57,267 nt of DNA, from the NCBI GenBank assembly GCA_902760595.1, contig CACWHI010000020.1:1-57267 (forward strand), written 5' to 3'. A program made the translations under genes and the position numbers. The DNA comes from an uncultured Eubacteriales bacterium. Its GTDB lineage: Bacteria; Bacillota; Clostridia; Christensenellales; Aristaeellaceae. Each line of letters starts with the position of its first letter. The first letter of the stretch is position 1. The notes under the pieces were generated by a model. That model made no database searches. It worked only from the letters and a program-made list of their open reading frames with translations, and was not told where the DNA came from. Positions 16,727-25,256 of the stretch are shown one piece after another.

Positions 16727-18073
16727 ATGCAGACACCGGATTTGTCGCTGCGGGTCACGAGCTTTGTGAACCGCCTGAAAAAAGAGGACGTCAATATGCA
16801 CGGCTTCATCCTGTCCGTCGGCGGACAGGAAAAGGCGAAGGCTTATTACTCGCCGTTCCGGGAGGGGCATCCGCACCGGATGTACTCCGTCAGCAAGACC
16901 ATGACCGGCATCGCCGTGGGCATGCTCGCGGACGAAGGCCGTCTGAGCCTGGACGACCCTGTCACGGACTATTTCCGCGACTGGCTGCCTGAAGCGCCCG
17001 ACGGCCGGCTGCTGTGCCTGACCATCCGCGACATGCTGCGCATGGCGACGTGCTATTGCGGGACGACCTACCGCGAGGGCGTGGACGAAAACTGGGCGCG
17101 GACCTTTTTTACCGCCATGCCCTCCCACGAGCCGGGCACTGTATTCCACTACGATACCAGCTGCTCGCAGGTGCTGGCCGCGCTGGTCAGGCGGCTGAGT
17201 GGCCTGGAGGTACTGGACTTTCTTGAAGAAAAGCTGTTCAGCCCCCTGGGCTGCCGGGACGAGCGCTACTGGCTGCGGGATCCCTCCGGCTGCTGCCAGG
17301 GCGGATCCGGCCTGTGCATGAGCCTGCGCGACATGCACCGCGTGGCCCTCTGCCTGCTGAACGGCGGCGAGGGGCTGATCCCGGCCTGGTATGTCCGGGA
17401 AATGAGCCGGAAGCAAATCGACACGCCGCTGCAGGTCAACGAGGAGGAACGCTGGGGCTACGGCTGGCAGTGCTGGCGCACCCGGGCGGGCTGGTCCATG
17501 TACGGCATGGGCGGCCAGCTGGCGGTGATCTGCCCGGACAGGCGGACGGTGCTCTCTACCATCGCGGACACGCGGCTCGACCCCTTCGGCGTGCAGCGGA
17601 TCTACAACGCCTTTTTCGAGGAGCTCTACCCCTACCTGGGCCAAGAGGATATGGAGCCGGAAACGCTGAGGCTGAAGACGCCGGCCGTGCCGGATCAGCG
17701 GAAGCTGGGGATCCCGGAAACCGGGACATACCGCTTCGCGCAGGGCAACCCGCTGGGGCTTCAATGGCTGCGCCTGCAGGGCGACCGCCTCACGTACGAA
17801 AACGCGCGGGGCGCCGCGTCGCTCCCCTTCGGCCGGGGCAAAAACGAGAGTATCCCCTATCCCGGCTGTACGTATGAACCCGCGATGGCGTCGGGCGGCT
17901 GGCTGGCGCCGGACCTGCTGCGCGTCCGCTGCCACGCCACAGGCGAAGCGCCGTGCGGCTTCGACATGCTGCTCCGCTTCCGCGGCGATACTGTGACCGT
18001 CCAGTGCCGCCGCTCCGCCGACCCGCTCACAGAGGGCTACGACGGCACCGCCACGGGGACGCTGGACATATAG
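16727..18073 (+). CDS. Class C beta-lactamase-fold serine hydrolase
   Basis: A 448-residue protein of the beta-lactamase/penicillin-binding-protein-like family (PF00144). The nucleophile is in SVSK (residues 54-57). The second motif, normally YxN, reads YDT in [10 protein letters not shown], so the Asn is replaced. [15 protein letters not shown] and [11 protein letters not shown] are typical of family esterases. No signal peptide is present, which fits a cytoplasmic esterase or amidase more than an antibiotic-resistance enzyme. A C-terminal extension (about residues 320-448) looks like the beta-rich lipocalin-like tail seen in many of these proteins. A GAGG lies 5 nt before the ATG. Confidence 0.8.
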   Translation: MQTPDLSLRVTSFVNRLKKEDVNMHGFILSVGGQEKAKAYYSPFREGHPHRMYSVSKTMTGIAVGMLADEGRLSLDDPVTDYFRDWLPEAPDGRLLCLTIRDMLRMATCYCGTTYREGVDENWARTFFTAMPSHEPGTVFHYDTSCSQVLAALVRRLSGLEVLDFLEEKLFSPLGCRDERYWLRDPSGCCQGGSGLCMSLRDMHRVALCLLNGGEGLIPAWYVREMSRKQIDTPLQVNEEERWGYGWQCWRTRAGWSMYGMGGQLAVICPDRRTVLSTIADTRLDPFGVQRIYNAFFEELYPYLGQEDMEPETLRLKTPAVPDQRKLGIPETGTYRFAQGNPLGLQWLRLQGDRLTYENARGAASLPFGRGKNESIPYPGCTYEPAMASGGWLAPDLLRVRCHATGEAPCGFDMLLRFRGDTVTVQCRRSADPLTEGYDGTATGTLDI

Positions 18074-18120
18074 ACCTGGTTCTGTAATCGAATCGTAAAA
18101 CCTTTGTTACAATTCCTTCC

Positions 18121-18181
18121 TTGTTTTTCCGCGGTTTTATGATATGATGATTGTGAACGATTTGTAAACATGTAACATGTT
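18121..18181 (+). promoter_or_regulatory. Promoter of the SH3 protein gene with downstream small palindrome
   Basis: TTGTTT (18121-18126), 16-bp spacer, TATGAT (18143-18148). About 20 nt downstream is AACATG-TAA-CATGTT, a perfect 6-bp-arm inverted repeat just before the ribosome site, which could be an operator or a weak RNA hairpin. Confidence 0.55.
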
Positions 18182-18197
18182 GAAGGAGGTTCTTTCC

Positions 18198-18692
18198 ATG
18201 AAACGGTTTCGTTCATTGATCGCGGTCCTGCTGCTGGTAACACTGTTCACCGCCGCGCTGCCCATGACGTCTGCCGCCGCCGAGACCCTGATGAAGGTCA
18301 CGTCCAAAATGCTGCGCATGCGCATCGGCCCCGGCGAGGATTACAACGTCAAAGCCCGGTTTAAAAAGGGCACGGTCGTGACGGTGCTCAAGCGTTCCGG
18401 GCGCTGGTACTATGTGAAGACCAGAAGCGGCGTCAAGGGCTGGATGAGCAAAAACTTTCTCACAAAGACCTCTTCGCCGGTGGTGAAGGCCAAGGAATCC
18501 GCCAGCGGCAACGCCGTGGCGAAGCAGAATGTTTACATGCGCAAAGGCCCGGGCAAGAAATACGACCGTATCATGACCGTAAAAAGCGGCAAGGTCATGA
18601 CCATCGTCGGCAAAACCGGCGACTGGTACAAGGTCAGGATAGGCGGCAAGAAGGGTTTTGTGTACAAGAGCCTGATCAAGGTCGTCAAGTAA
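18198..18692 (+). CDS. Secreted protein with two bacterial SH3 domains
   Basis: A 164-residue exported protein. A signal peptide (about residues 1-28, ending SAAAE) is followed by two SH3_3 domains (about 31-90 and 103-164). Each carries the LRMRIGPGEDY/VYMRKGPGKKY and WYYVK/WYKVR motif pair. Such domains bind cell-wall peptides. There is no catalytic domain, so it may be a wall-binding accessory protein. It is very basic (rich in Lys). The ATG at 18198 follows AAGGAGG by 8 nt. It is monocistronic, with a strong terminator. Confidence 0.85.
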   Translation: MKRFRSLIAVLLLVTLFTAALPMTSAAAETLMKVTSKMLRMRIGPGEDYNVKARFKKGTVVTVLKRSGRWYYVKTRSGVKGWMSKNFLTKTSSPVVKAKESASGNAVAKQNVYMRKGPGKKYDRIMTVKSGKVMTIVGKTGDWYKVRIGGKKGFVYKSLIKVVK

Positions 18693-18708
18693 TAAACGCG
18701 AATGATGA

Positions 18709-18738
18709 AAGTCCGGGTGTTTCTGCCCGGACTTTTTT
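18709..18738 (+). terminator. Strong terminator of the SH3 protein gene
   Basis: AAGTCCGGG (18709-18717), an 8-nt loop and CCCGGACTT (18726-18734), followed by a T-run to 18738. The stem is a perfect 9 bp. Confidence 0.95.
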
Positions 18739-18846
18739 GTCGCCCGACGGGCGACCCTATGGACGGATATCCGCGTTATCATACGGTTGCCGGTTAAAAA
18801 CCGGCCATCAACGGGAAGGCAGCTTCCCGGTACAGGAGGAATTGAT

Positions 18847-19650
18847 ATGTATGGAGCGATCCTGGGCGACATGATCGGCGCCCCTTATGAATTTGACAGA
18901 GGCGGCAAGACCAAGGACTTTCCTCTCTTCTCCCAGGGCACGGAGTTTACGGATGATTCCGTGATGACCATTGCCGTAGCGGAAGCGCTGATGGACGCCC
19001 TCGGCCAGCCGGACGATGAGATCAGAAAGCGCCTGGTCAGCAGCATGCAGCGCTGGGGACGGCGCTATCCCGACGCAGGCTACGGCTTCATGTTCTATCA
19101 CTGGCTGCGTTCCGGAGACCCGCGGCCCTACGGCAGCTTTGGCAACGGCTCCGCCATGCGTGTATCCGCCGCGGGCTGGCTGTACGATACTCTGGAGGAG
19201 ACCCGGCACATGGCGCGGCTCACCGCGGAGGTCACCCACAATCATCCCGAAGGCATCAAAGGCGCGGAGGCCGCCGCCAGCGCTATCTATATGGCCCGGA
19301 CCGGCGCCGGCAAGGACGCGATCAGGGAGTACGTCAGCCGCGAGTTCGACTACGACCTGACCCGCACCTGCGACCAGATCCGCCCCGCTTATTACCATGT
19401 GGAGTCCTGTCAGAAAACGGTGCCGGAGGCCGTGACCGCCTTCCTGGAGGGCACGTCCTTCGTGGACGTCATCCGCACTGCGGTCTCCCTGGGCGGCGAC
19501 TGCGACACCCTGACCTGCATCGCCGGCGGCATGGCCGAGGCCTTCTACGGCGTGCCGGACGAGCTGAAAGCCGAGTGCCTGAACCGCATCCCCGCGGACA
19601 TGCGGGACGTCGTGAAGCGCTTTGACGGACTCAGGAAAGACCGGGCCTGA
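18847..19650 (+). CDS. ADP-ribosylglycohydrolase family protein
   Basis: A 267-residue member of the DraG/ARH-like family, which removes ADP-ribose from proteins or related conjugates using two Mg or Mn ions. Metal-site motifs are visible as FTDDSVMT (residues 34-41) and GGDCDTLTCI near residue 218, the usual first and last signatures. GDMIGAPYEF at the N terminus is also typical. The start at 18847 follows AGGAGG by 7 nt. No nif genes are nearby, so a DraG role in nitrogenase control is not suggested. The target is unknown. Confidence 0.88.
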   Translation: MYGAILGDMIGAPYEFDRGGKTKDFPLFSQGTEFTDDSVMTIAVAEALMDALGQPDDEIRKRLVSSMQRWGRRYPDAGYGFMFYHWLRSGDPRPYGSFGNGSAMRVSAAGWLYDTLEETRHMARLTAEVTHNHPEGIKGAEAAASAIYMARTGAGKDAIREYVSREFDYDLTRTCDQIRPAYYHVESCQKTVPEAVTAFLEGTSFVDVIRTAVSLGGDCDTLTCIAGGMAEAFYGVPDELKAECLNRIPADMRDVVKRFDGLRKDRA

Positions 19651-19784
19651 CCCGAAGAAAGGCCTGATCCGCCGGCGCCGTCTCCTCCGGGCTGCGCGCG
19701 CCGTCCCGGAGGACCGCCGGATAGACGGAATGCGGAAAACGCTCATACCGCCTCCGAAACCTGATCCGTATCAGGCCCCGGCGG

Positions 19785-21218
19785 TCATTCTTCATACAGA
19801 GCGGGCGTCTGACCCGTGATCTTTGCCAGCGCTCTCCCCCCCACGGCGTACCAGCAGGCCAGGTGGATCAGAAAGGTCACGCCCCAGGAGATGGGATAGG
19901 AGATATACAGCACATTCAGGGAGTGGTACGCCGGCTGGGCGAAGACGGTATAGATCCAGACGATGCGCAGCAGGCACGCGCCGCTCAGGCTGACGATCAT
20001 CGGCAGGATGGAGCAGCCCACGCCGCGCAGCTGGCCCACCATGGTATCCATCATGCCGCAGAGGAAATAAGTAGGCATGATGATGGTCATGCGCATGAGG
20101 CCGTATTTGATGACCTCCGGATCGCCGTTATAGAAGGACAGCAGCTGCGGGCCCAGGGCCAGGAACAGGAGGCCCATGGACAGGCCGATGACCGCGACCG
20201 TGCCCAGGCATACCCACATGACGCGGCGCACACGGTCTGCCTTGCCCGCACCGTAATTCTGGCTGGTGAAGGTAAGGTCCGCCTGGTAGACGGAGTTCAT
20301 GGAGGTGTAGATGAAGCCCTCCAGGTTGCTGGCGGAGGTATTGCCCGCCATGGCGATGGAGCCAAACCCGTTGACCGAGGACTGGATGAGCACGTTGGAG
20401 ATGGAGAACAGGCTGCCCTGCAGCCCGGCGGGCAGGCCCACCCTGACGATGGCCTTGAGCTCCGGCGCGTGGATGCGCAGGCGCTTGAAATCCAGGTGGA
20501 TCGCGCTGTGGGTGCGGTGCAGGCACAGTACCACCAGCACCGCGCTGATGGTCTGGCTGACCACGGTGGCGATGGCGACGCCCGCCACACTCAGGTGGAA
20601 GACGATGACCAGCAGCAGGTTCAGCAGCACGTTTGCCGCGCCGGCGATGGTCAGGTAATACAGCGGCCGGCGGGTATCCCCCACCGCGCGCAGCACCGCC
20701 GCGCCGAAATTGTACAGCAGGTTCGCCGGCATGCCCAGGAAATAGATGCGCATATACAGAGCCGCCAGGTCGATCACGTCGTCGGGATTGTCCATCATCT
20801 TCAGCAGCGGCTTGGCGAAGATGACGCCGACCGCGCCGACGATGACGCTGGAAAACAGCGCCACCGTGATGGCGGTGTGCACCGCCCGGCTGACCGCTGC
20901 CTGATCCCGCGCGCCCCAGCGCTGGGCCACCAGTACGCTGGCGCCCACGCTCATGCCCATGAACACGTTGACCAGCAGGTTGATCAGCGACGAGGTGGAG
21001 CCCACCGCCGCCAGGGCCTGCGGGGCCTGCGCGCCGGAGTACCGGCCGACGACGATCATATCCGCCGCGTTGAACAGCAGCTGGAGGATGCCGGTCAGCA
21101 TCAGCGGCCACGCGAACAGCACCACGTTCTTCAGCATCGGTCCGCTGGTCATGTCCATCGTGTTCCGGGCGGGCCGACGCCTGCGGTTCAAAAGCTTTGC
21201 GATCCATTTCTTGATCAT
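19785..21218 (-). CDS. MATE-family multidrug/metabolite efflux transporter
   Basis: A 477-residue membrane protein with about 12 hydrophobic segments in two homologous halves, starting after a basic cytoplasmic leader. PLMLTGILQLLFNAADMIVVGRYSG and the second-half PAGLQGSLFSISNVLIQ regions are typical of the NorM/DinF-type MATE family. These export cationic drugs or metabolites by H+ or Na+ antiport. The ATG overlaps the SNF2 helicase stop codon, so it is translationally coupled to that gene, an unusual partner. The substrate cannot be inferred. Confidence 0.88.
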   Translation of the reverse strand: MIKKWIAKLLNRRRRPARNTMDMTSGPMLKNVVLFAWPLMLTGILQLLFNAADMIVVGRYSGAQAPQALAAVGSTSSLINLLVNVFMGMSVGASVLVAQRWGARDQAAVSRAVHTAITVALFSSVIVGAVGVIFAKPLLKMMDNPDDVIDLAALYMRIYFLGMPANLLYNFGAAVLRAVGDTRRPLYYLTIAGAANVLLNLLLVIVFHLSVAGVAIATVVSQTISAVLVVLCLHRTHSAIHLDFKRLRIHAPELKAIVRVGLPAGLQGSLFSISNVLIQSSVNGFGSIAMAGNTSASNLEGFIYTSMNSVYQADLTFTSQNYGAGKADRVRRVMWVCLGTVAVIGLSMGLLFLALGPQLLSFYNGDPEVIKYGLMRMTIIMPTYFLCGMMDTMVGQLRGVGCSILPMIVSLSGACLLRIVWIYTVFAQPAYHSLNVLYISYPISWGVTFLIHLACWYAVGGRALAKITGQTPALYEE

Positions 21219-24200
21219 GATCCGATCAGCTCCATCAAATCTTCTTTGCTCAGGTCCTTCAGGGATACGCCCTCACCGGACAGGATGCCCTCCGCCAGGT
21301 CGCGCTTGGTATCCTGCAGGGCGACGATCCTTTCCTCCACGGTATCCTTGGCGATCAGCTTGTACACCGTCACCGCCCGCGTCTGCCCGATGCGGTGCGC
21401 GCGGTCCGTGGCCTGCTGCTCCACGGCCAGGTTCCACCACGGGTCATAGTGGATCACGATATCCGCGCCGGTCAGGTTCAGTCCCGTCCCGCCGGCGCGC
21501 AGCGAGATCAGGAACACGTTCGTCTCATCCGTGTTGAAGGCGTTGGCCATGCGCAGCCGCTCTTTTTTGTCCGTATCGCCCGTCAGCAGCATATAGCTCA
21601 ATCCCTCGGCGCGGATATCCGCCTCGATCAGGCTCAGCATGCTGGTGAACTGGGAAAAGACCAGCACCTTATGCCCGCCGGAGACCGCCGTGCGCAGCAG
21701 GTCCATCAGCGCCTCGCGCTTGGCGGACTCGTCAGCGTAATCCTCATACAGCAGGGTCGGATCGCAGCAGATCTGCCTGAGGCGGGTCAGCTCCGCCAGC
21801 ACCTGCAGCTTACTGCGCCTGAAGCCTTCGTCGGTCTCCGCGTCCAGAAGCCGCTTCAGCTTCAGCACCTGCGCGTCGTACAGCTTGCGCTGCTTGCCGT
21901 CCAGGGCTACGCGGCGGCGCTCCTCGTTCTTGTCCGGCAGGTCGCGCAGCACGTCCTGCTTGAGCCTGCGCAGGATGAACGGCGATACCATGTGTCTCAG
22001 GCGCTCACGTGCCGACGCGTCCTCATGCTTGACGATGGGCGTTTCCAGCTCCCTGCGGAAGGTCTCGTATCCGTACAGGAAGCCCGGCATCAGGAAATCA
22101 AAGATGCTCCACAGCTCGCTCAGGCGGTTTTCCACGGGCGTGCCCGTCATGGCGAAGCGATGCGCGCAGCGGAGCGCCTTGACCGACCTGGCCGCCGCGG
22201 AGGACTGGTTTTTGATGAACTGCGCCTCGTCCAGTACGGCGACATGGATGTTCAGCGGCTCATACTCCGCCACGTCCCGCTTGAACGTGTCGTAGGAGGT
22301 CACCAGCACATGCCGGTCTCCGGCCTCACGGATCACGGCCGCGCGCGCGGCAGGGGTGCCGGCCACGGCCTGCGCCTTCAGCTCCGGCGCGAAACGGTGG
22401 ATCTCGTCGATCCAGTTATAGACCAGCGAGGTCGGACAGATCACCAGCTGGGTGGTCTCCGGCCTGGCGATACGCAGGCGGTCGAACAGCGCGATCATCT
22501 GCACCGTTTTTCCCAGGCCCATATCATCCGCCAGGATACCACCGAAGCCGCGGTCATACAGCGTCATCAGCCACTGGTAGCCCTCGCGCTGGTAAGGCCG
22601 CAGGACCGGAGCCAGCGCCTCCGTCGGCTCATAATCGGAATCACTGATGGTCTTGAAGGACTTGATCAGCTCACGGAAATGCCTGCTCCGGTTGGCGACG
22701 ACGTCCTCATGCTCCTCCAGCACCCGGTCCAGATACAAAGCGCGGTACTGCGGCAGGTGCATGTGTCCGGAAATGAATTCCCTGAGCGGGACGTGGGCGG
22801 CCTCGAACAGCGCGTCCAGCTGGCTGAGTCCATCCTGTTCCACGGAAATAAAGCTGCCGTCCCGAAGCCGGTGATACCGTTTTTTCGCCGCGTAGGCCTG
22901 CAGCAGCTCCGCCAGCTCCTCCTGGTTCAGGTCCTCCGAAAGCAGGCTCAGGTCCAGCACGCCGCTTTCCAGGCTCACCCCTACGGTCAGCTTCCAGCGT
23001 CTGCGCACACGCAGGGCGGAAAAGCGTTCCGTGGCACGGATCTCGCCCAGCTCCGACAGCCTGTCCAGGTCCTCTGTCAGGAAGCGGTACAGCCGTTCCT
23101 CGTCCGTTTCCAGCACATACTCTTTGGAAACGGGATCCCACTCAGTAAACAGCGGGGCGATCCGCTCCGCGACGCGGGATTCCGCGCCGGCGTCACGGTT
23201 CAGCATCTCTCCCTCGTACAGCGGATACTCCGTCTCCCCATATATCGCCAGCGGCCGCATCAGCACCGTATTGTTCTCATAATCCAGGCAGAAGGCAAAG
23301 GCGGGCTTGGGCGGGACGTAAGGGACGACGGCCTCCTGCTGGATTTCGGTGACCTCCGCGCAGCTGCGCAGCATCGGCAGCACCGTATGGTAGAAGCGCG
23401 AGAGGTCGTTGCGCCCGATCGTGAAGGAGATACCGTCGTAGGATCTCGAGGCCTCCAGGATGCGGCGGACCGGCCGCAGCTCGTCCGCCGGACAGCGGTA
23501 GAAACGGTCACCTTCTATATAGTAGACATAGTGATCGGTAAAATAGAGCCGCGGCGTCTGGCCCTCCACGCGCACGCCCACGAAGCCGCTCTGGTCGCGG
23601 AGCGGGCTGACCGTAAACCGGAGGCGCAGCCCGCCGTAGCCGAGCGTGATCCTTCTGTAGCCTCCGCCGGAAAAGGCCAGCGTCCTGCCGTTTCCCCAGT
23701 CGAAGAACGTATCCAGCTGCTGATCCGACAGCAGGACGCGGTTCAGGTCCGACCTGTGCACGTATCCGTTTCCCTGCGCGGCCGTATTCAGGATCTGGTT
23801 CTGGGCGCCGATGGCCGTGCCTGCCCATTGCGCGAGCGCCTCGCACTCCTCTGTGAAGGTGACCTGGGAGAAATCCAGCTTCAGGTTGTCCTTTTCAAAG
23901 CTCTCCCGCCGCGTTTCCGCCGCGAACAGGCGCTCCGGATCCTTCAGCTGGTACAGCTTGTCCGTACCGCATTTGAAATCCACATACAGCCGGGCCAGCG
24001 CGTCCAGGACGAGGCGCGGCTCCAGGCGCACGCAGCGCTGACGCTCCTGCTCCTGGGAACGGTCCGCGCCATCGTCAAAAAAGCTCATCAGGTACGAGCC
24101 CAGGCGGTCCGTGCCATAGCTGCAGGGGCGCTCCCTGAGCCTGGCGCGCGCCTGCAGAAGCAGCGCCAGCACGTGCGGGCAGCACGAACGGATATTGTAA

Positions 24201-24802
24201 TAGCCGCCGTTTCGGCCGGAGCAGACATAATCCGAGCACCTGACCGTGTGCAGATGTTCTTTCCCGATCTGCGCCCCGACAAGGATCCTGTTCCCGCCTT
24301 CCCCGATCTGACCGCTGATCAGCAGGGCGTCTTCCGAAAAATACCGGTCGTAGGAATTGACGCAGCGGAGCCCCACGACGCTGCCCGAGCGGATGTATTC
24401 TTCCGCGATCGCCAGGTCCTCCTCGTTCGTTTCCAGCTTGCCGCAGGCAACATCCACATCAAAAAAACCGCCGCGATCCTTCCCGTCATCCACAGGCTTG
24501 CCTGTGAATGGCCGGATCGTGCGGGGGCTGACCTTCCGTTCATGGGTCAGATAATACTGTATACGGGCGGCCACCGCCGCCTCATGCTTGCAGCGGGTGC
24601 CGCCCACGGCGTACGGACAGGTGCAGGAAGCCGCGTACAGCGCGTCCTTGGTCGCTTTGATCCGGACGCTGTACAGCCTTGACCCCCGCACCGTGGCCTC
24701 ATAATTGTTTCCCTTTGCCTCAAAGCTCCCCACCCGGCCGGCGCGGTAGTATTCCTGTCCGCGTGCCCACATCGTGGAGGAAAAGTAATCGCGTAGGCTC
24801 AT
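21215..24802 (-). CDS. SWIM zinc-finger SNF2-family helicase/ATPase
   Basis: A 1195-residue Swi2/Snf2 protein. An N-terminal SWIM zinc finger has the exact CxCx8CxH pattern (Cys60, Cys62, Cys71, His73). A middle region matches the bacterial SNF2-associated domain. The C-terminal third is the ATPase: DDMGLGKT (Walker A, about residue 755), DEAQ box (DEAQFIKN), MTGTPVENRLSELWSIFDFL, and motif VI DRAHRIGQTRAVTVYKL. Such proteins translocate on double-stranded DNA; bacterial homologues affect transcription or repair. It lies 20 nt after an Hpt gene and overlaps a MATE gene by 4 nt, forming one leftward operon. Confidence 0.93.
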   Translation of the reverse strand: MSLRDYFSSTMWARGQEYYRAGRVGSFEAKGNNYEATVRGSRLYSVRIKATKDALYAASCTCPYAVGGTRCKHEAAVAARIQYYLTHERKVSPRTIRPFTGKPVDDGKDRGGFFDVDVACGKLETNEEDLAIAEEYIRSGSVVGLRCVNSYDRYFSEDALLISGQIGEGGNRILVGAQIGKEHLHTVRCSDYVCSGRNGGYYNIRSCCPHVLALLLQARARLRERPCSYGTDRLGSYLMSFFDDGADRSQEQERQRCVRLEPRLVLDALARLYVDFKCGTDKLYQLKDPERLFAAETRRESFEKDNLKLDFSQVTFTEECEALAQWAGTAIGAQNQILNTAAQGNGYVHRSDLNRVLLSDQQLDTFFDWGNGRTLAFSGGGYRRITLGYGGLRLRFTVSPLRDQSGFVGVRVEGQTPRLYFTDHYVYYIEGDRFYRCPADELRPVRRILEASRSYDGISFTIGRNDLSRFYHTVLPMLRSCAEVTEIQQEAVVPYVPPKPAFAFCLDYENNTVLMRPLAIYGETEYPLYEGEMLNRDAGAESRVAERIAPLFTEWDPVSKEYVLETDEERLYRFLTEDLDRLSELGEIRATERFSALRVRRRWKLTVGVSLESGVLDLSLLSEDLNQEELAELLQAYAAKKRYHRLRDGSFISVEQDGLSQLDALFEAAHVPLREFISGHMHLPQYRALYLDRVLEEHEDVVANRSRHFRELIKSFKTISDSDYEPTEALAPVLRPYQREGYQWLMTLYDRGFGGILADDMGLGKTVQMIALFDRLRIARPETTQLVICPTSLVYNWIDEIHRFAPELKAQAVAGTPAARAAVIREAGDRHVLVTSYDTFKRDVAEYEPLNIHVAVLDEAQFIKNQSSAAARSVKALRCAHRFAMTGTPVENRLSELWSIFDFLMPGFLYGYETFRRELETPIVKHEDASARERLRHMVSPFILRRLKQDVLRDLPDKNEERRRVALDGKQRKLYDAQVLKLKRLLDAETDEGFRRSKLQVLAELTRLRQICCDPTLLYEDYADESAKREALMDLLRTAVSGGHKVLVFSQFTSMLSLIEADIRAEGLSYMLLTGDTDKKERLRMANAFNTDETNVFLISLRAGGTGLNLTGADIVIHYDPWWNLAVEQQATDRAHRIGQTRAVTVYKLIAKDTVEERIVALQDTKRDLAEGILSGEGVSLKDLSKEDLMELIGS

Positions 24803-24822
24803 GCCCGCCTCTCCCGCTGAGC

Positions 24823-25167
24823 TTATTCGTCGACGATCGCTGCGAAGGCGTTCCAGGCCGCCTCGGCCCTGCTCAGCAGAGGCCGGTAATCCATCTGCGT
24901 ACGGCCGCGCAGCAGCTCCGTCATTTCGGAGACCGGCTCCAGGACCGGCGTCAGGGCCAGGTTGGCCGCTACGCCCTTCAGGGCATGGGCGGCTTCAAAC
25001 GCGGCGTCCAGGTCGCCGTCCGCGACCGCCCGGCTCAGCTTTTCCATGTTGGCGTCGGCACGCGCCATTTTGACCAGCCGGAGGTAGAAATCCTCCCGGC
25101 CCATGCAGCGGCCCAAGCCCTCGTCCACATTCGCGCCGAATGCCCGTATCCGTTCGATCGTCAGCAT
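24823..25167 (-). CDS. Stand-alone Hpt phosphotransfer domain protein
   Basis: A 114-residue four-helix protein whose AAHALKGVAANL motif places the phospho-accepting His at residue 61, followed by the usual Lys and Gly. Hpt domains relay phosphate between response-regulator receiver domains. No histidine kinase or receiver gene is in the window, so its partners lie elsewhere. The start is supported by GGAGG about 8 nt upstream. It heads an operon with the SNF2 helicase and MATE transporter and has its own promoter at 25213-25241. Confidence 0.85.
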   Translation of the reverse strand: MLTIERIRAFGANVDEGLGRCMGREDFYLRLVKMARADANMEKLSRAVADGDLDAAFEAAHALKGVAANLALTPVLEPVSEMTELLRGRTQMDYRPLLSRAEAAWNAFAAIVDE

Positions 25168-25212
25168 CTTCCTGCCTCCCTCCGGCGGACCGCCAGGGCC
25201 GCCCTTTCATTC

Positions 25213-25241
25213 ATTATATCTGTCCGCGCGCCGTTTGACAA
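25213..25241 (-). promoter_or_regulatory. Promoter of the Hpt-SNF2-MATE operon
   Basis: On the minus strand TTGTCA (25236-25241), 17-bp spacer, TATAAT (25213-25218). It lies between the end of the ABC exporter gene and the Hpt start, 45 nt before the start codon. Confidence 0.85.
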
Positions 25242-25256
25242 GGCTTTTTCAGCGCC

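Noticed and set aside
16727-18073. Antibiotic-resistance beta-lactamase
   Set aside because: Only the fold and SxxK motif match; there is no signal peptide and the YxN motif is altered, so an esterase-like role is more likely.
21395-24682. 1095-codon plus-strand frame opposite the SNF2 gene
   Set aside because: GC-rich antisense shadow: His/Arg/Gln-rich translation without motifs, opposite a helicase with every expected motif.
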